A stretch of 64,000 bases of DNA from Pseudomonas sp. ADAK13 (GCF_012935715.1 NZ_CP052860.1:5270001-5334000), one strand, 5' to 3'. Shown: positions 39,302 to 48,104, counted from the first letter of the stretch. A program made the numbers and translations. Notes: generated by a model not told the origin, from the letters alone.

Positions 39302-39745
39302 ATGGAAGCTCGCCTGGATTACTACACCGCCTCGCCACAAGCGCTCAAGGGTATGCTGATGCTGGAAGCGGCGACCTTTGGCTTGTCCATCGAAAAGCCC
39401 TTGCTGGAGCTGATCAGGATCCGCGTTTCGCAGCTCAATCAATGCGGATTCTGCACGGACATGCACTCGATGGCGGCTCGTCAGCGCGGGGAGAGTGAGC
39501 GGCGGCTGTTCGCATTGTGCGTGTGGCGAGACTCGCCGTTTTTTAACCCGAGGGAGAAGGCTGCCCTGGCCTGGAGCGAGTCGGTGGCTACGCTGCCGAC
39601 CTCCCGTGTGCCGGACGAATTATTCGCGGCGATGCGCGTGGAATTCAGCGAGCAGGAGCTGGTGGACCTGACCATGGCGGTGTCCAGTATCAGTGCCTGG
39701 AACCGCCTGGCCGTAGGGTTTCGCCAGCAACCGCCGAACGATTGA
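39302..39745 (+). CDS. Carboxymuconolactone decarboxylase/AhpD-like protein
   Basis: A 147-residue all-helical protein of the CMD/AhpD fold. The redox motif NQCGFCTDMHS (CxxC followed by His) is the AhpD-like active site, and the C-terminal NRLAVGF ends the family domain. It may act as a peroxidase-type disulfide reductant. The start ATG 39302 places the domain at once; the upstream frame contains no good ribosome site. It is divergent from the MocR-type regulator and ends with no bases between its stop and the stop of the convergent SDR gene. Confidence 0.8.
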   Translation: MEARLDYYTASPQALKGMLMLEAATFGLSIEKPLLELIRIRVSQLNQCGFCTDMHSMAARQRGESERRLFALCVWRDSPFFNPREKAALAWSESVATLPTSRVPDELFAAMRVEFSEQELVDLTMAVSSISAWNRLAVGFRQQPPND

Positions 39746-40513
39746 TCAGGACAGGAAACCACCGTCCACGTTCAGCGAAATGCCCGTGGTGTAGCTTGAT
39801 GCGTCACTGGCCAGGTACAGCACCGCGCCGGCCATTTCGCTCGGGTCGGCCACGCGCTTGAGGGGAATCTGGGCCAGGGCCATTTTCAGGATCGAGTCGT
39901 TTTTCACCAGCGCCGAGGCGAACTTGGTGTCGGTCAGGCCCGGCAGCAGCGCGTTGCAACGAATGCCGAACGGCGCGCATTCCTTGGCGAAGACCTTGGT
40001 CATGTTGATCACGGCGGCTTTGGTCACCGAGTAGATGCCCTGGAACACGCCCGGCGAAATCCCGTTGATCGACGCCACGTTGATGATGCTGCCGCCGCCG
40101 TTCTCGCGCATCAGCTTGCCGGCTTCCACCGACATGAAGAAGTAGCCGCGAATGTTCACGTCGACGGTCTTCTGGAACGCGCCGAGGTCGGTGTCCAGCA
40201 CGTTGCAGAACTGCGGGTTGGTGGCGGCGTTGTTGACCAGGATATCCAGGCGGCCGAACTGTTCGCGGATCGCGGCAAACACGCTGGTGATCTGCTCCAT
40301 TTCACCAATGTGGCAGGCAATGGCCGTGGCCTTGCCGCCGTCGGCGATGATCGCGTCGGCCACGTGCTGGCAGCCGTCGATCTTGCGGCTCGACACGATC
40401 ACGTGGGCGCCTTGCTGGGCGAGCAACTTGGCGATGGCCTCACCGATACCGCGGCTGGCGCCGGAAACGAAAGCGATCTTGCCGTCGAGGTCGAACAGTT
40501 GAGTCTTGGACAT
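39746..40513 (-). CDS. Short-chain dehydrogenase/reductase
   Basis: A 255-residue classical SDR. The Rossmann motif is SGASRGIGEA, NNAAT stands at the NNAG position, the catalytic Ser is in NVASINGISPG, and YSVTKAAV gives YxxxK. The C-terminal LNVDGGFLS is typical. It is encoded 19 bp after an ACAD10-type phosphotransferase on the same strand, a pairing seen with acyl-CoA or hydroxy-acyl metabolism. ATG 40513 was chosen over the upstream frame because the Rossmann fold follows at normal spacing. Confidence 0.85.
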   Translation of the reverse strand: MSKTQLFDLDGKIAFVSGASRGIGEAIAKLLAQQGAHVIVSSRKIDGCQHVADAIIADGGKATAIACHIGEMEQITSVFAAIREQFGRLDILVNNAATNPQFCNVLDTDLGAFQKTVDVNIRGYFFMSVEAGKLMRENGGGSIINVASINGISPGVFQGIYSVTKAAVINMTKVFAKECAPFGIRCNALLPGLTDTKFASALVKNDSILKMALAQIPLKRVADPSEMAGAVLYLASDASSYTTGISLNVDGGFLS

Positions 40514-40532
40514 GGTTTTTCCTTGAAGAGGG

Positions 40533-41600
40533 TCAGAGGGAAGACTGTTTGATGACATTCAGGCTCATCTGCTCCAGCAGCTTGTTCATGTGAATGAACT
40601 GTGCAAAGCGTTTGTCCTGGGTCTGGCCATGGAAGAAGCGGTAGTAGATCTGCTGCACGATGCCGGCCAGGCGGAACAGGCCGTAGGTGTAGTAGAAGTC
40701 GAAGTTGTCGATCCGGATCCCGGAGCGCTCGGCGTAGTAGTCGACGAACTGGCGGCGGGTGAGCATGCCGGGGGCGTTGCTCGGCTGGCGCCGCATCAGT
40801 TGTACCGGCGCCGGGTCGGCCGCTTCGATCCAGTAGGCGAGGGTGTTGCCCAGGTCCATCAGCGGGTCGCCGAGGGTGGTCAGTTCCCAGTCCAGCACAC
40901 CGATGATCTGCATCGGGTTATGCGGGTCGAGGATCACGTTGTCGAAGCGGTAGTCGTTGTGGACGATGCTCGAGGTGGGGTGATCGGCCGGCATCTTGTC
41001 GTTGAGCCAGGCACGTACCGCTTCCCAGCTTGGCGCGTCGGGGGTCAGGGCTTTCTCGTAGCGGTCGCTCCAGCCGCGAATCTGCCGTTCCACGTAGCCG
41101 TCAGGCTTGCCCAGGTCGGCCAGGCCGCAGGCGGTGTAGTCCACCTGGTGCAGCTCGACGAACTTGTCGATAAAGCTTTTGCACAGGGCTTCGGTTTTCG
41201 TCGCATCCAGGCCCAGCTCGGGCGGCAGGTCGGAGCGCAGGATGATGCCGTTGACGCGCTCCATCACATAGAACTCGGCACCGATCACCGACTCGTCGGT
41301 GCAGTGCACGTAGGCCTTGGGGCAGTACGGGAACCCGTCCTTGAGCTGGTTGAGAATCCGGTATTCGCGGCCCATGTCGTGGGCGGACTTGGCCTTGTGG
41401 CCAAAGGGTGGGCGACGCAGCACGAATTCCTGGCCGGGGTATTCCAGCAGATACGTGAGGTTGGAGGCGCCTCCCGGGAACTGGCTGATCTTGACGCTGC
41501 CGCTCAAGCCCGGAATATGGGCCTTGAGGTAGGGATCGATGAGGCTGGCATCAAGTTCTTCGCCGGGGCGAATCTGGGTCGATTGGTCATTAAGCGCCAT
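40533..41600 (-). CDS. ACAD10-type APH phosphotransferase
   Basis: A 355-residue protein of the APH kinase superfamily in the branch fused or linked to acyl-CoA dehydrogenases. SQFPGGASNLTYLLE is the nucleotide loop, VHNDYRFDNVI the catalytic loop (His-Asn-Asp with downstream Asn), and GVLDWELTTLGDPLMDL the Mg-binding motif. In related organisms such proteins act with an SDR and acyl-CoA dehydrogenase on 4-hydroxy acids by phosphorylation (family knowledge). Here only the SDR follows; no dehydrogenase gene is in this cluster. Confidence 0.8.
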   Translation of the reverse strand: MALNDQSTQIRPGEELDASLIDPYLKAHIPGLSGSVKISQFPGGASNLTYLLEYPGQEFVLRRPPFGHKAKSAHDMGREYRILNQLKDGFPYCPKAYVHCTDESVIGAEFYVMERVNGIILRSDLPPELGLDATKTEALCKSFIDKFVELHQVDYTACGLADLGKPDGYVERQIRGWSDRYEKALTPDAPSWEAVRAWLNDKMPADHPTSSIVHNDYRFDNVILDPHNPMQIIGVLDWELTTLGDPLMDLGNTLAYWIEAADPAPVQLMRRQPSNAPGMLTRRQFVDYYAERSGIRIDNFDFYYTYGLFRLAGIVQQIYYRFFHGQTQDKRFAQFIHMNKLLEQMSLNVIKQSSL

Positions 41601-41730
41601 GCTTATCCCTTCTGCTTATTCTTAAGGCCTTGGACTATTGGCTAATCTAATGCGCGCAGCCGCCACGCCACAAGGTTGAGGCGGCTTAATAGGTTAGCGT
41701 GTTGGCCGATGATCAGCGGGCTTGATGTGC

Positions 41731-43587
41731 TCAGATCACCAGAATTGCACGCCCGCTGGGGTTGCAGGACAGGTTGGCACCGATCTCGACTTTTGCCAGG
41801 TCGATGCCCAGGCCGGCGAGCAGGTTGTTGACCAGCGGGTCGAGGAGTGGGCTGAGCACGCTGGAGATAATGCCGGTGAGGAGATTGAGTACGCCCGTCA
41901 CCAGGCCGACCACCAGGTTCAGCACCAACCCCAAAAGCCCGCCCTGCGTGGGTGGATGGTTGATCAGTTGGATGCCACTGAGGGTGTTGCTCAAGCTGCC
42001 GACCACGTTGCTGGAACTGAAACTGAAGTAGGCGGGGGGCTGCTTCACCTCGGGTGGCGACGCGTAGGTGTGGTTGCGGGTGGTCTTGGCCACGCTGCTG
42101 TCGACTCTCAGGCTGATGCCGCCGACGGCATAGGGTTGCCGAGGGTCGCAGACGCCCTTGCTGCAGGTTTGTATGCCCAGGTCGAGCAATGGGAACTCGT
42201 CGACGCTTAGCGGGACGCTGGAGGAGAACAGGTTTTTCGGGTCGATCTGGCCGACCATCAACCGTACGGCAGAAGTAGTGCCCACCACCGACAACGATTT
42301 GTCCGCAGGCCCATTGCAGCGATAGCCAGTCACCTCGCTGCTGCCGCTGGCTGCTTCCAGGGCCACGTCGAGCTTGGTACCGATTTTTGCGTCCAGGGAG
42401 CTGCCCAATAACAGCCCCAGCAGGCCTGTCACCCCGCCTACCACATCGTTCAGCACGCCGACCACGGGCAAGTTCACCGAGATCAACGTCCTGACTTGCG
42501 CGGTCCTGACATAGATCGGCTGGGTGGCGATCAGCTTGGGATTGCCAATGGCGGAAACCTGCGCCGGTTCAATCACCTTGGTCTTGACCGTGATATTCAG
42601 CAGGCCCAATACATCGATCGGCAACTCCACCGCCACGGCGTTGTACTTGTTCGACAGTTGCACAAACCCCTGAATCAGATTGAACAGTTGCAGGTTGACG
42701 TCCAGGGCGCTCTTGTCGGTGCCGTTCTGGATGGTCAGCAAGTCGCCCAGGTGCAGGATCTTCGTGCCGGGGGCAATCAGCTTGATTGCCTCCAGGTTAT
42801 TGATCACCACCTTGACCGCATCGCCCCCCAGCTTGAGCACATCAATCGCGGCCTGGATCAAATCGCCGACGCTGGCGTCGGTCTTGAGCAGTTCGTCGTA
42901 ATTGCCCGCGCTGACGTTAAGCCGAATCGCCAGGGCGTCCAGGTAACCGAGCAGGTTGATATTGGCCTTGATCAAACCCTCCCAGCCCAATGCGTCGAGC
43001 TGCAACTTGCCCCCCAGCAGCCCACCGATCAAGGCGTTGAGCGCTGCGGACTTGGTGCTGTCCACGGTCAATAGCGTGCTGCGGATGGTCAGCACGGCCA
43101 CCGGTGGCGCGGGTACTGCGGCCACGGCCACGGCGCGCAATTGGATCGTCGGGTCGAACGCTCCCGGGGAGAACAACATGAAGAGGCCGTTGGCGATGCT
43201 GGTGGCCACGCGATGAGTGGCGATGACCTGAATCGCATCGGCCTTGGAGGGGTTGGGGCTGAAGGCACGCATGAAGTCAGCCCCGGTCACCAGGGTGCCA
43301 CAGGCGGTGCTGAGGGAACGGTTGTTGTCGATCGGGAAGTCATTGCGGGCCGCGCTTTGGATGGCGAATTGTGCGGCGTTGGTATTCGGCGTGATGCAAG
43401 CGCCGCCGCGAGTCACCACCTCCAGCGCTGCGGTGTCGGCCACGCGTTGCAACTTGCGCTTTTCCAGGTACAGCCGGCCGCTGTCGACCACCAGCAACAA
43501 GAATAACAGCGCGATCCCGAGGGTCATCGCGCCCATCAGTCCTATCGCGCCGCGTTGGCGCGTTGGGCCGGGTCCATGGCAAACCAT
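41731..43587 (-). CDS. TadG-like pilus assembly protein, orphan
   Basis: A 618-residue protein starting with a short basic segment and one membrane helix (about 14-34), then DSGRLYLEKRKLQRVADTAAL, the TadE/TadG hallmark. The large exported part has a middle section rich in repeated Leu/Gly/Ile segments (LLGLLLG, NLLAG) and several cysteines late in the chain. TadG normally sits within a tad locus for Flp pili, but no tad secretion gene lies in this window. It may work with a tad system elsewhere, or be a stand-alone surface protein. Confidence 0.7.
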   Translation of the reverse strand: MVCHGPGPTRQRGAIGLMGAMTLGIALLFLLLVVDSGRLYLEKRKLQRVADTAALEVVTRGGACITPNTNAAQFAIQSAARNDFPIDNNRSLSTACGTLVTGADFMRAFSPNPSKADAIQVIATHRVATSIANGLFMLFSPGAFDPTIQLRAVAVAAVPAPPVAVLTIRSTLLTVDSTKSAALNALIGGLLGGKLQLDALGWEGLIKANINLLGYLDALAIRLNVSAGNYDELLKTDASVGDLIQAAIDVLKLGGDAVKVVINNLEAIKLIAPGTKILHLGDLLTIQNGTDKSALDVNLQLFNLIQGFVQLSNKYNAVAVELPIDVLGLLNITVKTKVIEPAQVSAIGNPKLIATQPIYVRTAQVRTLISVNLPVVGVLNDVVGGVTGLLGLLLGSSLDAKIGTKLDVALEAASGSSEVTGYRCNGPADKSLSVVGTTSAVRLMVGQIDPKNLFSSSVPLSVDEFPLLDLGIQTCSKGVCDPRQPYAVGGISLRVDSSVAKTTRNHTYASPPEVKQPPAYFSFSSSNVVGSLSNTLSGIQLINHPPTQGGLLGLVLNLVVGLVTGVLNLLTGIISSVLSPLLDPLVNNLLAGLGIDLAKVEIGANLSCNPSGRAILVI

Positions 43588-43677
43588 CCTGCGTTCCTTC
43601 GCCGGTCCAGTACCGGCGTCCTGAGCATCCCCGCAGGCAGTGTAGTCAGGATTTGGATGATTGCTGGCTACTGGCCA

Positions 43678-44628
43678 TTATTTTTTGGGCGGCAATATCA
43701 CGGGCGTCAGCACGGGGCGGCCAGCAAAGTATTCCAGCAGGTTGTCCGCTACGCGCTGCACAGTGTCATGGGCCGCCTCCGGTGACAGGCCGGCGACGTG
43801 GGGCGTGAGCACGGTGTTGCTGAGGTGCTTGAGGGCGTCCGGTACTTTGGGTTCATCGTCGAACACATCCAGTGCCGCGCCGCCGATGCGGCGTTGCTCC
43901 AGGGCGGTAATCAGGTCGGCGGTGACCACCACGCTGCCGCGGCCAATGTTCACCAGGAAGCCGTTGGGCCCCAGCGCGTCGAGGGCCTGGCGGTCGATCA
44001 AATGGCGCGTGCTGGCGCCGCCCGGCGTGGCCAGGATCAGAAAGTCCGAGGCCCGCGCCAGTTCTACGGCGGTGGCGCAGTAGGTGTAGTCCACATCATC
44101 GCGGGGCTGGCGGTTGTGATAACTCACCTCCATGCCAAACCCCAGGGCCGCGCGTTTGGCGATCTCCAGGCCCACGGCGCCCAGCCCGAGAATGCCCAAC
44201 TGTTTGCCGGCCAGGGAAGGGCGCATCACCTTGGGCCATTCGCTGCGCCGTATCGCCGCGTCTGCCCGGGGAATGTCACGCACCAGCGAGAGCAACAGGG
44301 CCATGGCATGGTCGGCCACCGACGGCGCATTCACGCCGGCGCCATTGGTGACCACAATGCCCCGGTTGCTGGCGGCTTGCAGGTCTACATGTTCATAACC
44401 GGCGCCGATCACACAGATGATCTCCAGCGCCGGCAGCGCGGCGATTTCCTCGGCGTACAGGCCCAATGGGCCACGGGTCAGCACGGCCTGGATCTGCCCA
44501 CCATGGGTCTTGATCGCCTTGGCGCGTTCGGCGGGGGTTGGCGCGAGGATCACGTGAAAGCCGTTGCCTTCGATGATCGGCAGGTAGTCGTTGATGGTTT
44601 CAACCAGGACCAGAACGGTAACGGGCAT
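43678..44628 (-). CDS. D-isomer-specific 2-hydroxyacid dehydrogenase
   Basis: A 316-residue NAD(P)-dependent oxidoreductase reducing 2-keto acids such as glyoxylate or hydroxypyruvate. The nucleotide-binding motif GILGLGAVGLEIAKR, the arginine in NIGRGSVV, the glutamate in FDDEPKVP and the catalytic histidine in LTPHVAGLSPE are all present. NRQPRD after the second strand suggests NADP preference (Arg where NAD enzymes have Asp; inference). ATG 44628 begins the domain correctly; a longer frame to 44673 exists. Monocistronic. Confidence 0.85.
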   Translation of the reverse strand: MPVTVLVLVETINDYLPIIEGNGFHVILAPTPAERAKAIKTHGGQIQAVLTRGPLGLYAEEIAALPALEIICVIGAGYEHVDLQAASNRGIVVTNGAGVNAPSVADHAMALLLSLVRDIPRADAAIRRSEWPKVMRPSLAGKQLGILGLGAVGLEIAKRAALGFGMEVSYHNRQPRDDVDYTYCATAVELARASDFLILATPGGASTRHLIDRQALDALGPNGFLVNIGRGSVVVTADLITALEQRRIGGAALDVFDDEPKVPDALKHLSNTVLTPHVAGLSPEAAHDTVQRVADNLLEYFAGRPVLTPVILPPKK

Positions 44629-44760
44629 GCGAGGGCTCTTCCTGAAGGGTTTGAGGGATTCAGTATGCGACATTTTGCCGGTATGAATCCTGCGTCAGGT
44701 GAAGAAAAATCCGACGCCCGCCGGGGATTAGTGCTCCGGCGGCGCGCTACAGAGGGGACG

Positions 44761-45297
44761 TTAGAAGCAGATATCTGCCGCCTTCACACGCTTCACAAAC
44801 GCCCCAGCCAACGTGGCGTTGTGATGCTCAATAATCGCCTTGGCCGGTAACGCCGGCGTGTCCATGCACGTGTGGCCATCCTCCGGCAGTACCACCGAGA
44901 ACCCCAGTTCGACGGCAACCCGGCATGTTGTGTCGATGCAGTACTGGGTTTTCATCCCGACGATCACCAGCTCATTCACCTGTGCCGCCGCCAGTTGTTG
45001 CGCCAGCCCGGTGTCGAGGAAACAGCTGGGTCGAGATTTGTCGAACACCGTGTCGCGGGCTTCATCGACCTCCAGTGCCGGCCATAGCTGCCAGGACGGG
45101 CTGCCCGACTCGATGGGTGAACCCGCCGGGCCGGTGTGACGCGCGGCGAAAATCGGTACACCGCCGAGGCGGGCTCGCTGAATCAATGAGTTGATGGTGT
45201 CGAGTACGCGTTGGCGCTCGTAGGGTTTTTCCGGGCCATCGTACAGACCTGTCTGCATGTCGATGACCAGCAGGGCGGGGCGCTTGGCTTCAGGCAT
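44761..45297 (-). CDS. Isochorismatase-like cysteine hydrolase
   Basis: A 178-residue cysteine hydrolase of the isochorismatase/nicotinamidase fold. The catalytic Asp-Lys-Cys set is visible: Asp13 in LVIDMQTG, Lys in VFDKSRPS and Cys in MKTQYCIDTTCR. Members cleave amides such as nicotinamide, ureidoacrylate or N-carbamoyl compounds; the substrate is not evident here. A strong AAGGAG site precedes the ATG. Upstream on the same strand lie a promoter, a 29-codon Thr-rich ORF and a terminator hairpin arranged as an attenuator, so expression may depend on read-through of that hairpin. Confidence 0.85.
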   Translation of the reverse strand: MPEAKRPALLVIDMQTGLYDGPEKPYERQRVLDTINSLIQRARLGGVPIFAARHTGPAGSPIESGSPSWQLWPALEVDEARDTVFDKSRPSCFLDTGLAQQLAAAQVNELVIVGMKTQYCIDTTCRVAVELGFSVVLPEDGHTCMDTPALPAKAIIEHHNATLAGAFVKRVKAADICF

Positions 45298-45334
45298 GGT
45301 GTTGCTCCTTGTAGTTGCCAGACGGGCGGAGCAA

Positions 45335-45366
45335 TAAAAAGGCCCCGTCCATTGCTGGCGGGGCCT
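45335..45366 (-). terminator. Terminator hairpin, possible attenuator
   Basis: On the minus strand AAGGCCCCG pairs with CGGGGCCTT around an 11-base loop and is followed by five T. It lies 37 bp before the isochorismatase-like start and 18 bp after the stop of the small upstream ORF. Its 5' arm includes CCCGCCA, which can pair instead with TGGCGGG in the upstream hairpin (45418-45424). Confidence 0.75.
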
Positions 45367-45384
45367 TGGGTAAATCCGGGTGGC

Positions 45385-45474
45385 TTAGTTTGCGCGCCAC
45401 TCACAGCTACCACACGACCCGCCATAAGCGGTCGTGGTGGTGGTGCGGGTGAGGGCCTGCTGAATAAGGTTCAT
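45385..45474 (-). CDS. Putative 29-residue Thr-rich leader peptide
   Basis: An ATG-to-TAA frame of 29 codons, too short for ordinary gene calling. Residues 11-15 are five consecutive threonines (ACC, ACC, ACC, ACG, ACC) and another Thr precedes at residue 9. The C-terminal half holds CGSC and one Trp. The Thr codons overlap the 5' arm of a hairpin (45428-45438 with 45409-45422), and the second arm can pair with the downstream terminator's 5' arm. This is the geometry of amino-acid attenuators such as thrL. There is no Shine-Dalgarno site; the predicted promoter places the transcript start close to the ATG. It could also be a small functional peptide or a chance frame. Confidence 0.5.
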   Translation of the reverse strand: MNLIQQALTRTTTTTAYGGSCGSCEWRAN

Positions 45475-45480
45475 GGGCCG

Positions 45481-45510
45481 ATCATGCTGGCGTTGGCGTT
45501 TGGCTGTCAA
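45481..45510 (-). promoter_or_regulatory. Candidate sigma-70 promoter of the leader
   Basis: On the minus strand TTGACA (45510-45505) is a perfect -35 box and CATGAT (45486-45481) a fair -10 at 18 bp. Transcription would begin around 45474-45476, at or next to the leader ATG, which would make the leader mRNA leaderless. It overlaps only the gap after the TetR stop codon. Confidence 0.5.
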
Positions 45511-45514
45511 CGCG

Positions 45515-46111
45515 TCAGCCGAGGTTTTTTTCCGGGATCAGGAGATTTCTTGCGGCATCCAGAAATTCATCGGACAGGCTGTTGCCCTTGGTCGCACGAG
45601 CCAGGGTCAGGGCGCCGACCATCATCGTGTACTGGGCAATGGCAGCCTGCCGGTCACCTTCGGGTGTTCCGGTCGCCTGGGTCGCGGCCAGGATCCCCAT
45701 GGACGCTTCAAAGCCCTGGATAAAGCTGCGCTGCAGCGCGCTGTCGGGCGCTTCGTGGCACATTTCCCCGGCAAACGCTGCCACCGGGCAACTGGACCCG
45801 GGATTGTCACGGTTTGTGGCCGTGAGGTACGGATCGATCAGCGCCAGGCGCGCAGTCTCGGGGTCAGGGCTTTGCTCGACCCTGGCCTGCCAGCGCAGGC
45901 CCGATTGTTCGAACGCCCGGCTGCAGGCTTCCGTGGCCAGCGCCTCGCGGGACTCGAAGTGCCCGTAGAAACCGCCATGGGTCAGGCCGGCCGCTGCCAT
46001 CACGTCCGATACGCTGATGCCATGGATGCCCCGTTCACGAAACAGCCGCGTGGCAGCCTCGACGATGATTTCGCGATTGAGTTCGGCTTGTTTGCGGGAC
46101 ACGCGTGGCAT
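45515..46111 (-). CDS. TetR-family repressor
   Basis: A 198-residue regulator with an N-terminal helix-turn-helix (EAATRLFRERGIHGISVSDVMAAAGLTHGGFYGHF in outline) and a C-terminal domain of the TetR_C type with CPVAAFAGE. It lies upstream of the isochorismatase-like gene on the same strand and downstream of a tautomerase gene. The close tandem order makes either neighbour a possible target, but a dedicated promoter appears to separate it from the hydrolase. Confidence 0.85.
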   Translation of the reverse strand: MPRVSRKQAELNREIIVEAATRLFRERGIHGISVSDVMAAAGLTHGGFYGHFESREALATEACSRAFEQSGLRWQARVEQSPDPETARLALIDPYLTATNRDNPGSSCPVAAFAGEMCHEAPDSALQRSFIQGFEASMGILAATQATGTPEGDRQAAIAQYTMMVGALTLARATKGNSLSDEFLDAARNLLIPEKNLG

Positions 46112-46163
46112 CGAAGGCTCTCTGGATCAGGTTGTGGCAGGAATGGGCGGCATCATAAAACGT

Positions 46164-46547
46164 TTAGCTGGCGTACTGCGCAATCCCGTTGCCGAACGAC
46201 CAGTTTTCCTTCTTGACCTCCACCAGGCTGATAAACACGTCTTCCAGGCGTACCGCCAGTTCACGGTTCAGACTGTCGGCGATGGTCTTGTACAGCAGTT
46301 TTTTCTGCTCGGTGCTGCGGCCTTCGTTCAGGGTGATCTGGATGATCACCAGGTTGTCGGTGCGCTGGATGCCCAGGTACTCCGGGTCATAGATGAAGTG
46401 GTGTTCATCGTGCTCGGTGAGGATCTGGAAGTTGTCGTGTTCAGGCACGCCGATCGCCGTGTGCATGGCGTTGTAGATCAGCACACCGACGCGTTTGGCG
46501 TAGGTGACGTCGGGGTTTTTCCGCAGGTCGATGCGCACGATTGGCAT
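46164..46547 (-). CDS. Tautomerase-superfamily protein
   Basis: A 127-residue protein starting MPIVRIDL, which leaves the catalytic N-terminal proline after Met removal. The length and NEGRSTEQKKLLYKTIADSL helix match the longer tautomerase (MIF-like 4-oxalocrotonate tautomerase) subgroup. It would isomerise small keto-enol substrates; the natural substrate is unknown. It precedes the TetR gene on the same strand by 52 bp, so the two could be co-transcribed and the repressor may control both. Confidence 0.75.
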   Translation of the reverse strand: MPIVRIDLRKNPDVTYAKRVGVLIYNAMHTAIGVPEHDNFQILTEHDEHHFIYDPEYLGIQRTDNLVIIQITLNEGRSTEQKKLLYKTIADSLNRELAVRLEDVFISLVEVKKENWSFGNGIAQYAS

Positions 46548-46799
46548 GGCAGTGATTCCAGTGAGAGACGTGGCCTAAAAATACATGACGACAGGCATTT
46601 ATAAAATAGATTTCTTATGAAATGTAAAACGCAGGGCGTAAAAATCACCTTCAAGCCTCTGCACCTCACAACCATTCCTCAGCTAAGTCTTTGCTTATTC
46701 AAGCGAATCCCGGACAATCGCGCCCCTGTTTCGGTCTGGGCGCTGCCTGTCAGGTTTTTCTGACTCGTCCAGGCCGAGTGAATGCGGAGATCCGAACGG

Positions 46800-48077
46800 A
46801 TGAATGATCAGGCCAATAGCGTCGACGAACGCTACGCAACGACACCTGCAACCCTCACAAGCTGGAGCCGCCAGGACACCACCTGGATGCTCGGCCTGTT
46901 CGGTACGGCCATCGGCGCCGGCACCTTGTTCCTGCCTATCAACGCGGGCCTTGGCGGTTTCTGGCCGCTGCTGATCCTGGCGGTGCTGGCGTTCCCGATG
47001 ACGTTTTTCGCTCACCGTGGCCTGACCCGCTTTGTACTCTCGGGCCGTGAAGGTTCGGACATCACCGACGTGGTCGAGGAACATTTCGGCCTCAAGGCCG
47101 GTGCCGCGATCACCTTGCTGTACTTCTTCGCGATCTTCCCGATCCTGCTGATCTACAGCGTGGCGCTGACCAATACCGTCGGCAGCTTCATGGAGCATCA
47201 ACTGCACATTGCGCCGCCGCCCCGGGCGATCCTGTCGCTGGTGCTGATCCTCGGCCTGCTGGCCGTGGTGCGTTGCGGCGAGCAGGTGATCGTCAAGGCC
47301 ATGAGCCTGATGGTGTATCCGTTTATCGTTGCCTTGCTGTTCCTCGCCGTGTACCTGGTGCCGCACTGGAACGGTGGCATCCTCAGCACCGCCAGTACCG
47401 TGCCGGCGCCTTCGGCACTGCTGCACACCCTGTGGCTGGCGATTCCGGTGATGGTGTTCTCGTTCAACCACTCGCCGATCATCTCGGCCTTTGCGGTGGA
47501 CCAGAAGCGCCAGTACGGGGAACACGCCGAGGAGCGCAGCTCGCAGATCCTGTCCCGGGCGCACATCCTGATGGTGGTGATGGTGCTGTTCTTCGTGTTC
47601 AGCTGCGTGTTGACCCTGTCGCCCGCACAATTGGCCGAAGCCAAGGCGCAGAACCTGTCGATCCTGTCGTACCTGGCCAATCACTTCAGCAACCCGACCA
47701 TCGCGTTCGCCGCGCCGCTGATCGCCTTTGTCGCGATTGCCAAGTCGTTCCTGGGCCATTACATCGGCGCCAGTGAAGGCCTCAAGGGCCTGGTGCTCAA
47801 AAGTGGCCGTCGCCCGGCGGCCAAGACCCTGGACCGCATGACCGCCGCATTCATGCTGGTGGTGTGCTGGATTGTCGCCACCCTGAACCCGAGCATCCTC
47901 GGCATGATCGAGACCCTGGGCGGGCCGATCATTGCGTCGATCCTGTTCCTGATGCCGATGTACGCGATCCGCAAGGTACCGGCCATGGCCAAGTACCGTG
48001 GCCAGGCGTCCAACGTGTTTGTGACGGCGGTGGGCCTGGTGGCGATTACCGCGCTGATTTACTCGTTGGTGTCCTGA
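46800..48077 (+). CDS. SdaC/HAAAP-type amino acid transporter
   Basis: A 425-residue inner-membrane transporter with 11 hydrophobic segments. GTAIGAGTLFLPINAG in the first helix is the hallmark of the hydroxy/aromatic amino acid permease family; the Ser/Thr branch is suggested by VFSFNHSPIISAFA and the later SFLGHYIGASEGLKGL. It most likely takes up serine or threonine with protons. ATG 46800 is preceded by CGGAGA. A terminator follows directly. The 250-bp upstream gap shows no riboswitch I recognise. Confidence 0.8.
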   Translation: MNDQANSVDERYATTPATLTSWSRQDTTWMLGLFGTAIGAGTLFLPINAGLGGFWPLLILAVLAFPMTFFAHRGLTRFVLSGREGSDITDVVEEHFGLKAGAAITLLYFFAIFPILLIYSVALTNTVGSFMEHQLHIAPPPRAILSLVLILGLLAVVRCGEQVIVKAMSLMVYPFIVALLFLAVYLVPHWNGGILSTASTVPAPSALLHTLWLAIPVMVFSFNHSPIISAFAVDQKRQYGEHAEERSSQILSRAHILMVVMVLFFVFSCVLTLSPAQLAEAKAQNLSILSYLANHFSNPTIAFAAPLIAFVAIAKSFLGHYIGASEGLKGLVLKSGRRPAAKTLDRMTAAFMLVVCWIVATLNPSILGMIETLGGPIIASILFLMPMYAIRKVPAMAKYRGQASNVFVTAVGLVAITALIYSLVS

Positions 48078-48104
48078 CAGCACCCCGTTTCAATGCAATG
48101 ATCA

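Noticed and set aside
46548..46799. Riboswitch or leader before the amino acid transporter
   Set aside because: Only a weak TCAGG...CTGA hairpin is visible, with no T-run and no regulatory codon run.
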